The position numbers were made by a program, and so were the translations under genes. Shown piece by piece: positions 44,568 through 52,803 of a stretch of 64,000 nucleotides of DNA. The notes beneath the pieces were generated by a model. That model was not told the origin of the DNA. It worked only from the letters and a program-made list of their open reading frames with translations, and made no database searches. Source of the stretch: Kitasatospora setae KM-6054 (GTDB taxonomy: Bacteria; Actinomycetota; Actinomycetes; Streptomycetales; Streptomycetaceae); contig NC_016109.1 of assembly GCF_000269985.1 (NCBI RefSeq), positions 5,518,001 to 5,582,000 of the forward strand, given 5' to 3'. Each line of letters opens with the position of its first letter. Within the stretch, counting starts at the first letter, position 1.

Positions 44568-47033
44568 GTGGGTCAGCCGAGCGGGGAGTTCCGGGGGGAC
44601 GGGGTCCGCCCGCGGAGCGGGGAACTGGTCAGCGGGGAGCGGCTGGTGGTGGTCGGCGGGCCGGAGGGCTCGGAGGCCAGGCACTGCCCGGACGAGTGGA
44701 TGCCGCAGCCGCGCCGGATCCGCGGCCTGGTGCAGGCCCGGCCGGAACTCGGCCCCAGCCCCGCCGTGGGCCCGCTCGCGCTCGGCACCGGACCGACCGA
44801 CCTGCGGCTGCTGGACCGCGAGGGGGACGTCGCCGCCCTGCTCGACGAACTCCGGGCCGGCCGCTCCGTCCAACTGCTCGGCCAGGCCGGCTCCGGCCGC
44901 TCCGCGCTGCTCGCCGCCGTCGCCGAGGCCGCCGCCGAGCTCGCACCGGACGGCGTGGTGCGGCTGAGCGGCTACCGGCGCACCGTCACCGACCTGCTGC
45001 AGGACCTGTTCGCCGTCACCCACCAGGCCCCCGACTTCCGGCCCGACCGGGAGCAGCTGGCCGAACTGCTGGCCGGCGTCGCCGCCGTGGTGGTGATCGA
45101 CGACGTCGGGCCGACCGGCGACGAACTGGTGGAACTGCTCGAACTCGCCCCCGAGTGCGCGTTCCTGATAGCCGCCGCCCCCGACAGCCCGCCCGCCCCG
45201 CCCGGCTCCCGGCTGCGCGACCACCTGGTGGCCGGCCTGTCCCGCCCCGCCAGCCTGACCCTCGCGGCCCGACTGGCCGGCCGTCCGCTCGACGAGGTCG
45301 AACGGGCCTGGGCGGTCGACCTCTGGTTCGAGTCCGAGGGCCTGCCGCTGCGCTTCGTCCGGGCCGCCGCGCTACTGCGCCAGCGCGACGTCACGGTCGA
45401 CGCGCTGGTCGCCGCGCAGGAGGACCGGCGGAGCGTGTTCGGCTCCGTCCAGGAGTACGAACTCCCCAGGGACCCGGCCGAATTGGAGCGCGAGCTGCGC
45501 CGCCAGGTGCCGCTCCCCTCGGTCGGCGAGAGCGCCGCCCCGGCCCGCCGACTGGTCCAGGGCCTGAGCGAACAGGCCCGGCTGGTGCTGCGCCTCGCAC
45601 TCGCCCTCGGCGGCGAGTGCCCGACCGCCCCGCACCTGCCCGCGCTGATCGACGTCGGGCTCGGCGAGAGCGCCCTCCAGGAACTCGTCGACGCCGGACT
45701 CGCCGTCTCGGTCGGCGGACACCACCGCCTCACCGAAGGCGTCCTGGACGCGCTGCTGCCCGAGGTCGAGGACGACACCAGCGGCCTGCCCGCGCCGTTC
45801 GCCCCCGGCGGGATCGCGCAGGGCGCCGCCGAACACCTCGCCTGGTGGGTCGGCCACGCCTCCGTCTCGACCAAGCAGGTCGCCGCCGAGGCCGAGGTGA
45901 TCCTCGCCGTGCTGCTCGCCGAACGGGACGCCGACCGCCCCGCCCAGGTGATCCGACTGGCCCGGGCAGCCGGCCCCGCGCTCGCCCTGTCACTGCGCTG
46001 GGGCGCCTGGGAACGCGCCCTCCAGTTCGGCCTGGAAGCCGCCACCATGCTCGGCGCCCAAGCCGAACAAGGCTGGTTCCACCACGAGTTGGGCGTCCAC
46101 GCGCTCTGCGTCGGCAACGGGCGGCGGGCCGTCGCCGAACTGGAGGCCGCGATCGCGCTGCGCGCCGCCGCCGGCGAACAGCGCGGCCAGGCCGCCGCCC
46201 GCCGGATGCTCGACCTGATCCGGCTGGAGGAGACCGCCGCGCTCACCGCGGGACCGGACAACCCGCCCGCCCGCCGCCGCCGCTCCATCCGGGCGATCGC
46301 CCAGGTCGTCCCCGGCCGGCTCCGCAAGCGCGCCCCGCGCGGCGCCCGCAAGACCGTCCTGCTGGCCGGCGCCGCCGTGATGGCGCTCGGCGTGCTCGGC
46401 ACCGCGATCGGCGTCGCCGCCACCGGCGACGACCGCCCCGGCGACCACCCCGGCAACTCCGCGGACGACCTCCCCCCGCTCGACCCCAGCGCGAGCCCCC
46501 GCCGCACCCCCTCGCCGACCCCCACCCCGTCCGCCGGCGACAGCCCCTCCGCGAGCGACAGCCCGACCGCGGACACCACCCCCTCCCCGTCCGCCAGCGG
46601 ATCGGCCTCGGCCAGCCCCTCCGCCACCCGCAAGCCCACCAGCACGCCCTCCGCGACGGCCACCACGACCAAGCCGGGCGGCACCACCGGCGGGACGACC
46701 GGCGGGACGACCGGCGGCGGGGGGACCACCACGGGTGGCACGACCGGCGGCACCACCGGGGGGACGACCGGCGGCACCACCGGGGGCAGCACGGGCGGGA
46801 CGACCGGCGGGACCACCGGCGGCACGACGGGCGGTACCACGGGCGGGACGACCGGCGGCAGCACGGGCGGGACCACCGGGGGCACGACCGGCGGGACGAG
46901 CACCGGGGGCACGACCGGGGGAACCACGGGCGGGACGAGCACCGGCGGGACGACCGGCGGCACGACCGGTGGGACGAGCGCCGGGACCACCGGCGGCACG
47001 ACGGGCGGGACGCCGACCAGCAGCCCCACCTGA
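44568..47033 (+). CDS. Membrane-anchored ATPase-like protein with Thr/Gly repeat tail
   Basis: This 821-residue protein starts at GTG 44568, chosen because GGGGAG sits seven bases upstream. Residues about 80-300 form a P-loop domain: LLGQAGSGRSALLAAVAE (Walker A near 105, with Arg in place of the usual Lys) and AAVVVIDDVGP (Walker B near 175). A helical, Leu/Ala-rich region to about 580 resembles NB-ARC/TPR-type ATPases; the element RLTEGVLDALLPEVEDD lies in it. KTVLLAGAAVMALGVLGTAIGVAA at about 595-616 is the only membrane segment. A Ser/Pro/Thr linker and a tail of GGTT-type repeats (about 703-813) follow, presumably outside the cell. The function is unknown. Confidence 0.82.
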   Translation: MGQPSGEFRGDGVRPRSGELVSGERLVVVGGPEGSEARHCPDEWMPQPRRIRGLVQARPELGPSPAVGPLALGTGPTDLRLLDREGDVAALLDELRAGRSVQLLGQAGSGRSALLAAVAEAAAELAPDGVVRLSGYRRTVTDLLQDLFAVTHQAPDFRPDREQLAELLAGVAAVVVIDDVGPTGDELVELLELAPECAFLIAAAPDSPPAPPGSRLRDHLVAGLSRPASLTLAARLAGRPLDEVERAWAVDLWFESEGLPLRFVRAAALLRQRDVTVDALVAAQEDRRSVFGSVQEYELPRDPAELERELRRQVPLPSVGESAAPARRLVQGLSEQARLVLRLALALGGECPTAPHLPALIDVGLGESALQELVDAGLAVSVGGHHRLTEGVLDALLPEVEDDTSGLPAPFAPGGIAQGAAEHLAWWVGHASVSTKQVAAEAEVILAVLLAERDADRPAQVIRLARAAGPALALSLRWGAWERALQFGLEAATMLGAQAEQGWFHHELGVHALCVGNGRRAVAELEAAIALRAAAGEQRGQAAARRMLDLIRLEETAALTAGPDNPPARRRRSIRAIAQVVPGRLRKRAPRGARKTVLLAGAAVMALGVLGTAIGVAATGDDRPGDHPGNSADDLPPLDPSASPRRTPSPTPTPSAGDSPSASDSPTADTTPSPSASGSASASPSATRKPTSTPSATATTTKPGGTTGGTTGGTTGGGGTTTGGTTGGTTGGTTGGTTGGSTGGTTGGTTGGTTGGTTGGTTGGSTGGTTGGTTGGTSTGGTTGGTTGGTSTGGTTGGTTGGTSAGTTGGTTGGTPTSSPT
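46675..47013 (+). repeat. Degenerate tandem repeat encoding Thr/Gly tail
   Basis: Units of 12 bases such as GGCGGGACGACC or GGCACCACCGGC are repeated about 28 times in frame and encode GGTT, with GGST and GGTS variants. The units are not identical and there are no spacers. Confidence 0.85.
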
Positions 47034-47053
47034 CCGCGCCCCGGAGCGGCGGG

Positions 47054-47075
47054 CCCGGCCCGGCCCCCCGGCGGG
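47054..47075. terminator. Hairpin between the ATPase-like gene and nucS
   Basis: CCCGGCCC (47054-47061) pairs with GGGCCGGG (47068-47075) between two convergent genes. The stem is eight bases long with no T-tract. Confidence 0.5.
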
Positions 47076-47172
47076 CCGGGATCGGTGCCGGCGGCGGGTG
47101 CGGCGGAGGGGCGTGCCGGGAGCACGGCGGCGCGCCCCGGCCGGGGGTCTCCGGCCGGCCCGGGGGAGGGGT

Positions 47173-47832
47173 CTAGAAGAGCTTCAGCTTGTCGTCGTCG
47201 ATGCCGCGCAGCCCGTCGTAGTCCAGCACGACGCAGCCGATGCCGCGGTCGGTGGCCAGCACCCGGGCCTGCGGCTTGATCTCCTGGGCGGCGAAGACGC
47301 CCTTCACGGGGGCCAGCAGCGGGTCCCGGTTGAGGAGTTCGAGGTAGCGGGTGAGCTGCTCGACGCCGTCGATCTCGCCGCGGCGCTTGATCTCCACGGC
47401 GACGGTCGAGCCGTCGGAGTCCCGGCAGAGGATGTCGACCGGGCCGATCGGGGTCGGGTACTCGCGGCGGATCAGCTGCCAGCCGGGGCCGAGCACCTCC
47501 ATCCGGTCGGCGAGCAGTTCCTGGAGGTGGGCCTCCACGCCGTCCTTGATCAGGCCCGGGTCGACGCCCAACTCGTGCGAGGAGTCGTGGTGGACGTCCT
47601 CCAGCGTGATGATCAGCTTCTCGCCGGCCTTGTTGGTGACCGTCCACACGCCGTCGGCCTCCTTCAGGGAGCACGGCGGCGACATCCAGTTGAGCGGCTT
47701 GTAGGCCCGGTCGTCGGCGTGGATGCTGACGCTCCCGTCGGCCTTCACGATCACCAGGCGCACGGCGGAGGGCAGATGTGCAGCGAGGCGGCCCGCGTAG
47801 TCCACGGTGCACTTGGCGATGACAAGACGCAT
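47173..47832 (-). CDS. nucS: Endonuclease NucS (mismatch-specific, EndoMS)
   Basis: This 219-residue nuclease provides mismatch repair in actinobacteria, which lack MutS and MutL. The N-terminal domain begins MRLVIAKCTVDYAGRL; the C-terminal catalytic domain has PIGPVDILCRDSDGSTVAVEIKRRGEIDGVEQLTRYLEL, with the D...ExK metal-binding set. KPQARVLATDRGIGCVVLDYD and the extreme C-terminal KLKLF, which resembles a sliding-clamp-binding tail, complete the family pattern. There is no ribosome binding site; TAGGCT lies seven bases upstream of ATG 47832, suggesting a leaderless message. Confidence 0.96.
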   Translation of the reverse strand: MRLVIAKCTVDYAGRLAAHLPSAVRLVIVKADGSVSIHADDRAYKPLNWMSPPCSLKEADGVWTVTNKAGEKLIITLEDVHHDSSHELGVDPGLIKDGVEAHLQELLADRMEVLGPGWQLIRREYPTPIGPVDILCRDSDGSTVAVEIKRRGEIDGVEQLTRYLELLNRDPLLAPVKGVFAAQEIKPQARVLATDRGIGCVVLDYDGLRGIDDDKLKLF

Positions 47833-48397
47833 GGGGACAAGCCTAAGGCCCGTCGGGAGTGCCCCCGTCCGTGTTCGATTCCGCGGGGCGGTGGGAGGGG
47901 CCCGCGGGCGGCCGGGCGAACGGGGGCCGGAGGGGCCCGAAGCCGAGACGGCCGGTCCGGTCGGGGCGGTGCCGGGAGCCGTTTGGAGCGAGTGCGCGCG
48001 GGAGGGGTGTGAACCGGGTGGCGGCGGCGAAACATGGTGACCACGCGGACACGTGTGGTGAAAGGGGCCAGTTCGGCGCACAGGGTTGGGACACGTCGGA
48101 TTCCGGCCAATCTGCCCCCGGGAGGGGCGTTCGGGGCGGCAATCCGCCGAATCGCCAACCCCGGTGCGGGGGTGCCTGCCACGCTGGTCTGACCCTCCGG
48201 CCAGAGACCAGGCGCGCGGTGTCCACCCGACCGTCGCTCCCGTCCGCACTCGAACACGGCGCGCGGTCCACCGCACACCCGTCCGCGCGTTCCCAGCACC
48301 CACCGGCCGGTACCACCCACCGCACCACCCTCACCGCACCACCCCCAGCACCGCCGTTTCGGCGACTCCGCCGGAACGGACCGCGAGAGGAGAACCC
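47833..48397. promoter_or_regulatory. Intergenic region between nucS and the 48398 gene
   Basis: 565 bases separate two divergent genes. On the minus strand TAGGCT at 47840-47845 stands seven bases from the nucS ATG. CCACGCG/CGTGTGG at 48041-48058 is an inverted repeat with one mismatch. The downstream gene has GAGAGGAG before its ATG. I found no further coding sequence; frames running through here have no ribosome binding site and typical G/C composition. Confidence 0.5.
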
Positions 48398-48790
48398 ATG
48401 TCGCTCGACGTCTCACCGGCCCTGTTGGAGAAAGCCGAACGGGGCGAGGTCGACGAGCGGGAGTTCGTCGACTGCGTCCGCACCTCGCTGCCCTACGCCT
48501 GGGACATGATCAGCTCGCTGGTCGCCCAACTCAAGGTCGACGGAACCGACTTCGCCGACAACGACGTCCCCCCGCCGAGCGAGAAGGAGCGCGGGCAGCT
48601 GCTCCGCGCGCTGGCCAGCGACGCGATCCGGGGCGCCCTGCAGCGGCACTTCGGGGTCCGGCTGGCCTTCCAGAACTGTCACCGCGTCGCGGTCTTCGCG
48701 CCCGGCGCGGAGACCGAGGAGCGGCACGCCCGCTTCACCTCGATCCGGGGCCAGCTGCTCAACCAGTCGCCCGAGCTGCGCGACTGCTGA
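48398..48790 (+). CDS. Conserved actinobacterial protein of unknown function
   Basis: This 130-residue protein starts at ATG 48398 with GAGAGGAG upstream. MSLDVSPALLEKAERGEVDEREFVDCVRTSLPYAWDMISSL and SDAIRGALQRHFGVRLAFQNCHRVAVF are compact, mixed helical elements, and the C-terminal ARFTSIRGQLLNQSPELRDC ends in a cysteine. I recall similar proteins beside nucS in streptomycetes but know no function. No membrane segment or signal peptide is visible. A perfect 15-base bidirectional terminator follows. Confidence 0.82.
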   Translation: MSLDVSPALLEKAERGEVDEREFVDCVRTSLPYAWDMISSLVAQLKVDGTDFADNDVPPPSEKERGQLLRALASDAIRGALQRHFGVRLAFQNCHRVAVFAPGAETEERHARFTSIRGQLLNQSPELRDC

Positions 48791-48858
48791 CCAGGCGTCA
48801 GCCGCCGGTGCCGCACGCCGCCCGGGCTCCCGCCCGCGCCCCGCGTGCGCCCGCCGAA

Positions 48859-48893
48859 CGCGGGCCGTCCCGGCACCACCGGGACGGCCCGCG
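48859..48893. terminator. Bidirectional terminator between 48398 gene and oxidoreductase
   Basis: CGCGGGCCGTCCCGG (48859-48873), loop CACCA and CCGGGACGGCCCGCG form a perfect 15-base stem between two convergent genes. Confidence 0.85.
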
Positions 48894-48923
48894 GCCGCCG
48901 CGCCCGCTCCGTCCGGCCCGCCC

Positions 48924-50153
48924 TCAGGACAGCTGCGGCAGCACCTCCGCGCCCAGCCGGGCCAGGTTGTGCAGGGTCGCCTGGGTGTCGCCGGTGCCCT
49001 CCGCGAGCAGCGCGAAGCGCCGGATGCCGGTGCGCTCCGCCGTCGCCAGCAGCCGGTCCGCGCACTGCCGGGGCGTCCCCACCGCGTGCAGGTCGCAGAG
49101 CAGTTCGGTGTAGGCCCGGGGGTCGCGCATCGTCCGCTCCCGGCCGTCCACCGTGCGGTGCGCGCCCAGGCCGTGCGCGAAGAAGTCCGGCATCGCGCGG
49201 AGCAGGCCGGCCCGGGCCGCCCCGGCCCGGTCGTCCACCTGCGCCACGCCCGCCGCCACGTGCTCCCGCTCGACCCGGGCCAGCTGCTCCTCGCCGCGCC
49301 CCGCCGCCCGCCAGGCGGCCCGGTACGCGGCCAGCATCGCCCGCTTGTCCTCGTCGCCCGCGTGCATGCCCAGCAGCATCGGCAGGCCCCGCTCGGCGGC
49401 CGTCCGGACCCCGTCGGGCGAGGTGCACGCCACCACCACCGGCGGGCCCGAGCGTGCCGGCGACGCCTCGTCCTGGCGCTGCCGGGGGATCACCGCGCCC
49501 TCCAGGCCCAGCCAGCCCGCCAGCTCCGTCCGCCGGCTCGACCCGGCCGCCCGCGGCACCACCGCCACCTCCGGGAAGGCGAACTGCGGGCCCGCCGCGT
49601 CCACCCGGGAGCCGCGCAGCCAGCGCAGCAGCAGGTCGAGCCGCTCCGGGAAGCCCCGCTCGTACGCCTCCAGGCCGCCGCCGAACACCGCCAGGTCGAT
49701 CCACGGGCCGCCGCGCCCCACGCCCAGCGTGAACCGGCCGCCCGAGGTCAGGTGCAGCAGCGCGGCCTGCTCGCCGAGCGCCACCGGGTGGCGGGTGCTC
49801 AGCACGCTCACCGCCGTCCCCACCCCGATCCGCCGGGTGCGGCCCAGCAGCAGCCCGGCCAGCGTCGCCGCGTCCGGGCAGACCCCGTACGGCACGAAGT
49901 GGTGCTCGGCCAGCCAGACCGCGTCCAGGCCGGCCCGCTCGGCGGCCACCGCGGCCGAGACCGTCCGGTCCAGCGCCTCGGCGTGGTCCTGGCCGGGGAA
50001 CTGCGCGGACAGCAGGAAGGCGCCGACCCGGATCGCGTCCGTCCCGGCGCCCGGCACCTGCTCGGCGGCCGGCCGCTCGGCCGGTACCACCCCGGCGGCC
50101 GCCGTCCGCGGCAGGGCGGAACGGACTTCGGGCCGGTCGGTGGTCTTCGTCAT
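48924..50153 (-). CDS. LLM-class flavin-dependent oxidoreductase (luciferase-like)
   Basis: This 409-residue TIM-barrel enzyme resembles bacterial luciferase and F420- or FMN-dependent monooxygenases. DAVWLAEHHFVPYGVCPDAATLAGLLLGRT, RIGVGTAVSVLSTRHPVALGEQAALLHLTSGGRFTLGVGRGG and the C-terminal RQCADRLLATAERTGIRRFALLAEGT are characteristic. Compared with typical members of about 330 residues it has a 35-residue disordered N-terminus. The cofactor (FMN or F420) and substrate cannot be decided from the sequence. Confidence 0.9.
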   Translation of the reverse strand: MTKTTDRPEVRSALPRTAAAGVVPAERPAAEQVPGAGTDAIRVGAFLLSAQFPGQDHAEALDRTVSAAVAAERAGLDAVWLAEHHFVPYGVCPDAATLAGLLLGRTRRIGVGTAVSVLSTRHPVALGEQAALLHLTSGGRFTLGVGRGGPWIDLAVFGGGLEAYERGFPERLDLLLRWLRGSRVDAAGPQFAFPEVAVVPRAAGSSRRTELAGWLGLEGAVIPRQRQDEASPARSGPPVVVACTSPDGVRTAAERGLPMLLGMHAGDEDKRAMLAAYRAAWRAAGRGEEQLARVEREHVAAGVAQVDDRAGAARAGLLRAMPDFFAHGLGAHRTVDGRERTMRDPRAYTELLCDLHAVGTPRQCADRLLATAERTGIRRFALLAEGTGDTQATLHNLARLGAEVLPQLS

Positions 50154-50611
50154 CGGGAGCCTGCCTCCATGCGGTGCCGCGCGGGGGCCGCGGGCCCCGC
50201 CGTGTCACCACGTGAGTAACCCATGTCATGTGCCAATGGCACGCGGAACCCACGATTTTCCCGGGGAAAGGGTGGATTAACGCCAAACCGGTGGCAGTCG
50301 TTCCGGGTCTCGTGCTAATGGTGCGGGCGGGGCCGACGGGACGCTCGGCGACTCCCGGGGTGCAACGGGCGGGGGAGGGGCCGGGTCACTGGCGGCGCAA
50401 GCCTGGTTCGAGTGCCGTCCACTTCGCGGGGGGAACCGTGGCGCCGGGCGGGCGCGACGCCCTGCGCCGGTACCCGCGGGCGGCCGGTCCCGGCGTTCGG
50501 CCCGATGCCCCGGACCGGCCGCCCGGCCCCGCCGATGCCGGGGACCTGACCCGCCGGCGCGGCGCGGCCCGTACCCTGGGGGGCAGGCCGCATCGGGAAA
50601 AGGGGAGTCAC
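50154..50611. other. Divergent intergenic region without recognised gene
   Basis: 458 bases lie between the oxidoreductase and the small protein at 50612. TACCCT at 50571-50576 could be a -10 for the latter, giving a leader of about 30 bases. No other repeat, terminator or gene was recognised. Confidence 0.45.
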
Positions 50612-50926
50612 GTGTCACCGCGTCGCAACCGGATCGAGAAGTCCGAGGACCGGGGCGGCGGTGCGCCGATGGGCAGTTCGCTGCGGCGGACCGAGGAGTA
50701 CCAGGGCGAGGACTGGGTGGTGCAGACCGTGGCCGGCACCGCCGGGCGGTTCTACCGGTGCCCGGGCTGCGACCAGGAGATCCCGCCGGGCGTCGGCCAC
50801 GTGGTGGCCTGGCCCGACCACGGCGGCGGCGTCGAGGACCGGCGGCACTGGCACCGGGCCTGCTGGGGAGCGCGGGGGCGCCGCGGCTCCAACATCCTGC
50901 GGGGCCGCGGCGCTCCGAAGTACTGA
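50612..50926 (+). CDS. Small zinc-ribbon-like protein
   Basis: This 104-residue protein starts at GTG 50612, with GGGGAG five bases upstream. RFYRCPGCDQEIPPGVGHVVAWPDHGGG and RRHWHRACWGARGRR suggest a zinc site made from CxxC with a later HxxxC. The N-terminus (SPRRNRIEKSEDRGGG) and the C-terminus are Arg/Gly-rich. Homologues are often labelled ATP/GTP-binding proteins, but no P-loop is present. It converges closely with the ABC permease gene, sharing a palindrome that contains both stops. Confidence 0.82.
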   Translation: MSPRRNRIEKSEDRGGGAPMGSSLRRTEEYQGEDWVVQTVAGTAGRFYRCPGCDQEIPPGVGHVVAWPDHGGGVEDRRHWHRACWGARGRRGSNILRGRGAPKY

Positions 50927-50937
50927 CGGCCGGTCAG
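50923..50937. terminator. Short palindrome containing both convergent stop codons
   Basis: CTGAC-GGCCG-GTCAG covers the TGA of the plus-strand gene (50924-50926) and the TGA of the minus-strand gene (50934-50936). The genes are seven bases apart. Confidence 0.55.
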
Positions 50938-51701
50938 GCGTCGCGCTTCTTCAGGACGAGGTAGCCGCCGAGCAGCGCGGCCGCCGTCCAGGCCGCGCAG
51001 ATCAGCAGGCCGGTCCACGGCCCGTACGGGAGGTCGTCGGTCGGGAAGACCTGCATGATGGCCGAGCCCGCCTGGTCCGGGAAGTAGTGCACGGCGTTCT
51101 TCACCACCGGGACGATCGACAGGATCGGCGAGACCAGCAGGATGAACGGCACCAGGATGGCCAGCGCCAGGATCTGGTGCCGCACCATCACCGTGACGCC
51201 GGCCGACAGCAGGCAGAGCAGCGTCAGGTAGATCGCGGTGCCGAACACCGCGCGCAGCACGTTCTCCGAGCCCAGCGTGGTGGAGAGCGAGCCGCCGAGC
51301 GCGGCCTGGCCGATGAAGAACGCGACGAACACCGTCACCAGCGAGGCGGCCAGGGCCAGCCCGCCCAGCACGGCGGCCTTGGCGGCCAGCAGGGTGCCGC
51401 GCTGCGGGACGGCCGCCAGCGAGACCCGGATCATGCCGCTGCTGTACTCGTTGCCGACGGCCAGCACGCCGAACACCACGATGGCGAGCCGGCCGAAGCC
51501 GACGCCGATGAACGAGATCGCGGTGGCGTCGAACGGCACGCCGTCCTGGGTGAAGTCGGAGACGTTGTTCCGGGCGACCAGGCTGATCGCCAGGCCCAGC
51601 GCGACGGTGATCAGGAACACCGAGGCCAGCGACCAGACGGTGGAGCGGACGCTGCGGATCTTGGTCCACTCGGACTGCGCGACGGCGGGGAACGCGGCCA
51701 T
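50934..51701 (-). CDS. ABC transporter permease (ABC-2 type)
   Basis: This 255-residue permease has about six membrane segments, for example VWSLASVFLITVALGLAISLVA, LAIVVFGVLAVGNEYSSGMIRVSL, AVLGGLALAASLVTVFVAFFIG and WTGLLICAAWTAAALLGGYLVL. The NEYSSGMIR segment is the conserved ABC-2 coupling motif. It begins one base after the stop of the ATPase gene, so the two form a coupled exporter operon. The exported substrate is unknown. Confidence 0.92.
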   Translation of the reverse strand: MAAFPAVAQSEWTKIRSVRSTVWSLASVFLITVALGLAISLVARNNVSDFTQDGVPFDATAISFIGVGFGRLAIVVFGVLAVGNEYSSGMIRVSLAAVPQRGTLLAAKAAVLGGLALAASLVTVFVAFFIGQAALGGSLSTTLGSENVLRAVFGTAIYLTLLCLLSAGVTVMVRHQILALAILVPFILLVSPILSIVPVVKNAVHYFPDQAGSAIMQVFPTDDLPYGPWTGLLICAAWTAAALLGGYLVLKKRDA

Positions 51702-51702
51702 C

Positions 51703-52707
51703 TCAACCCTCCTTTCCGGGCGTGCGGTCGTTGTTCCAACCGGCCCCCCAGGCGGGCGGCGGCTGCTCGGGGGCGGCCGCGGTGCCCGGGGCGCCCGTGC
51801 TGCCGGCCCCCATGTGGTACTCCACGGAACCCGCCGTCATCTGCATGAACGCCTCCTCCAGCGACGCCTGCTGCGGGCTCAGCTCGTGCAGCGTGACGCC
51901 GTGCGCGGCCGCCAGGTCGCCGAGCACCGCCGGGTCGCCGTCGACGACCTCCCAGGAGCCGTCCGGGCCCGCCTCGGCGCGCAGCCCGGCGCCGTGCAGG
52001 GCGTTCAGCAGCTGCTCCTGGTGCGGGGTGCGCAGGCGGACGGCGGAGCGCGAGTTGCGCTTGATGAACTCGGCCATCGGCAGGTCGGCGAGCAGCCGGC
52101 CGCGGCCGATCACCACCAGGTGGTCGGCGGTCAGCGCCATCTCGCTCATCAGGTGCGAGGAGACGAAGACGGTGCGGCCCTCGGAGGCCAGCCGCTTCAT
52201 CAGGTTGCGGATCCACAGGATGCCCTCGGGGTCGAGGCCGTTCACCGGCTCGTCGAACATCAGGGTCTGCGGGTCGGCCAGCAGCGCGGAGGCGATGCCC
52301 AGCCGCTGGCCCATGCCGAGCGAGAAGCCGCGGGCCCGCTTCCGCGCCACCGCGGTCAGGCCGACCAGGTCGAGCACCTCGTCGACCCGGGCGGTCGGCA
52401 CCCGGTTGGACTGGGCGAGCCAGAGCAGGTGGTCGTAGGCGGTGCGGCCGGGGTGGACGGCCTTCGCCTCCAGCAGGGCGCCGATCTTCCGCAGCGGGTC
52501 CTGGATCTCGGCGTAGTGCCGGTCGTCGATGGTGACGTCGCCGCCGGTCGGGTGGTCCAGGTCGAGGATCATCCGCATCGTGGTGGACTTGCCGGCGCCG
52601 TTCGGGCCGAGGAAGCCGGTCACCACGCCCTCCGGGATCCGGAAGCTGAGATCGTCCACGGCCAACTTGTCACCATAACGCTTCGTCAGGTGATGCAACT
52701 CGATCAT
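51703..52707 (-). CDS. ABC transporter ATP-binding protein
   Basis: This 334-residue ATPase has GFLGPNGAGKSTTMRMI (Walker A), SLGMGQRLGIASALL (ABC signature region), LMFDEPVNGLD (Walker B) and VFVSSHLMSEM (switch histidine). The C-terminal extension resembles the accessory domain of drug-type exporters and ends in a Pro-rich tail. ATG 52707 has AAGGAGA five bases upstream. It energises the permease encoded next. Confidence 0.94.
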   Translation of the reverse strand: MIELHHLTKRYGDKLAVDDLSFRIPEGVVTGFLGPNGAGKSTTMRMILDLDHPTGGDVTIDDRHYAEIQDPLRKIGALLEAKAVHPGRTAYDHLLWLAQSNRVPTARVDEVLDLVGLTAVARKRARGFSLGMGQRLGIASALLADPQTLMFDEPVNGLDPEGILWIRNLMKRLASEGRTVFVSSHLMSEMALTADHLVVIGRGRLLADLPMAEFIKRNSRSAVRLRTPHQEQLLNALHGAGLRAEAGPDGSWEVVDGDPAVLGDLAAAHGVTLHELSPQQASLEEAFMQMTAGSVEYHMGAGSTGAPGTAAAPEQPPPAWGAGWNNDRTPGKEG

Positions 52708-52791
52708 GTGCCTCTCCTTGGTCTGCGCCCAGGTTATGGCAAAAAGCGGATGAATCGGACAACCTGCGTCCGGGGCGTGCCCGCCGGGCCC

Positions 52792-52797
52792 TACGGT
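52792..52797 (+). promoter_or_regulatory. Candidate -10 (TACGGT) of leaderless hydrolase gene
   Basis: TACGGT ends six bases before the ATG at 52804, with no ribosome binding site in between. Confidence 0.45.
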
Positions 52798-52803
52798 GGA
52801 ACC

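Noticed and set aside
46675..47013. 12-base repeats as a CRISPR or satellite element
   Set aside because: The repeats are in frame within a coding sequence and encode a regular GGTT tail.
48086..48397. N-terminal extension of the 130-residue protein after nucS
   Set aside because: The upstream codons are Arg/Pro/Thr-rich with no homology, whereas ATG 48398 has a clear GAGAGGAG.
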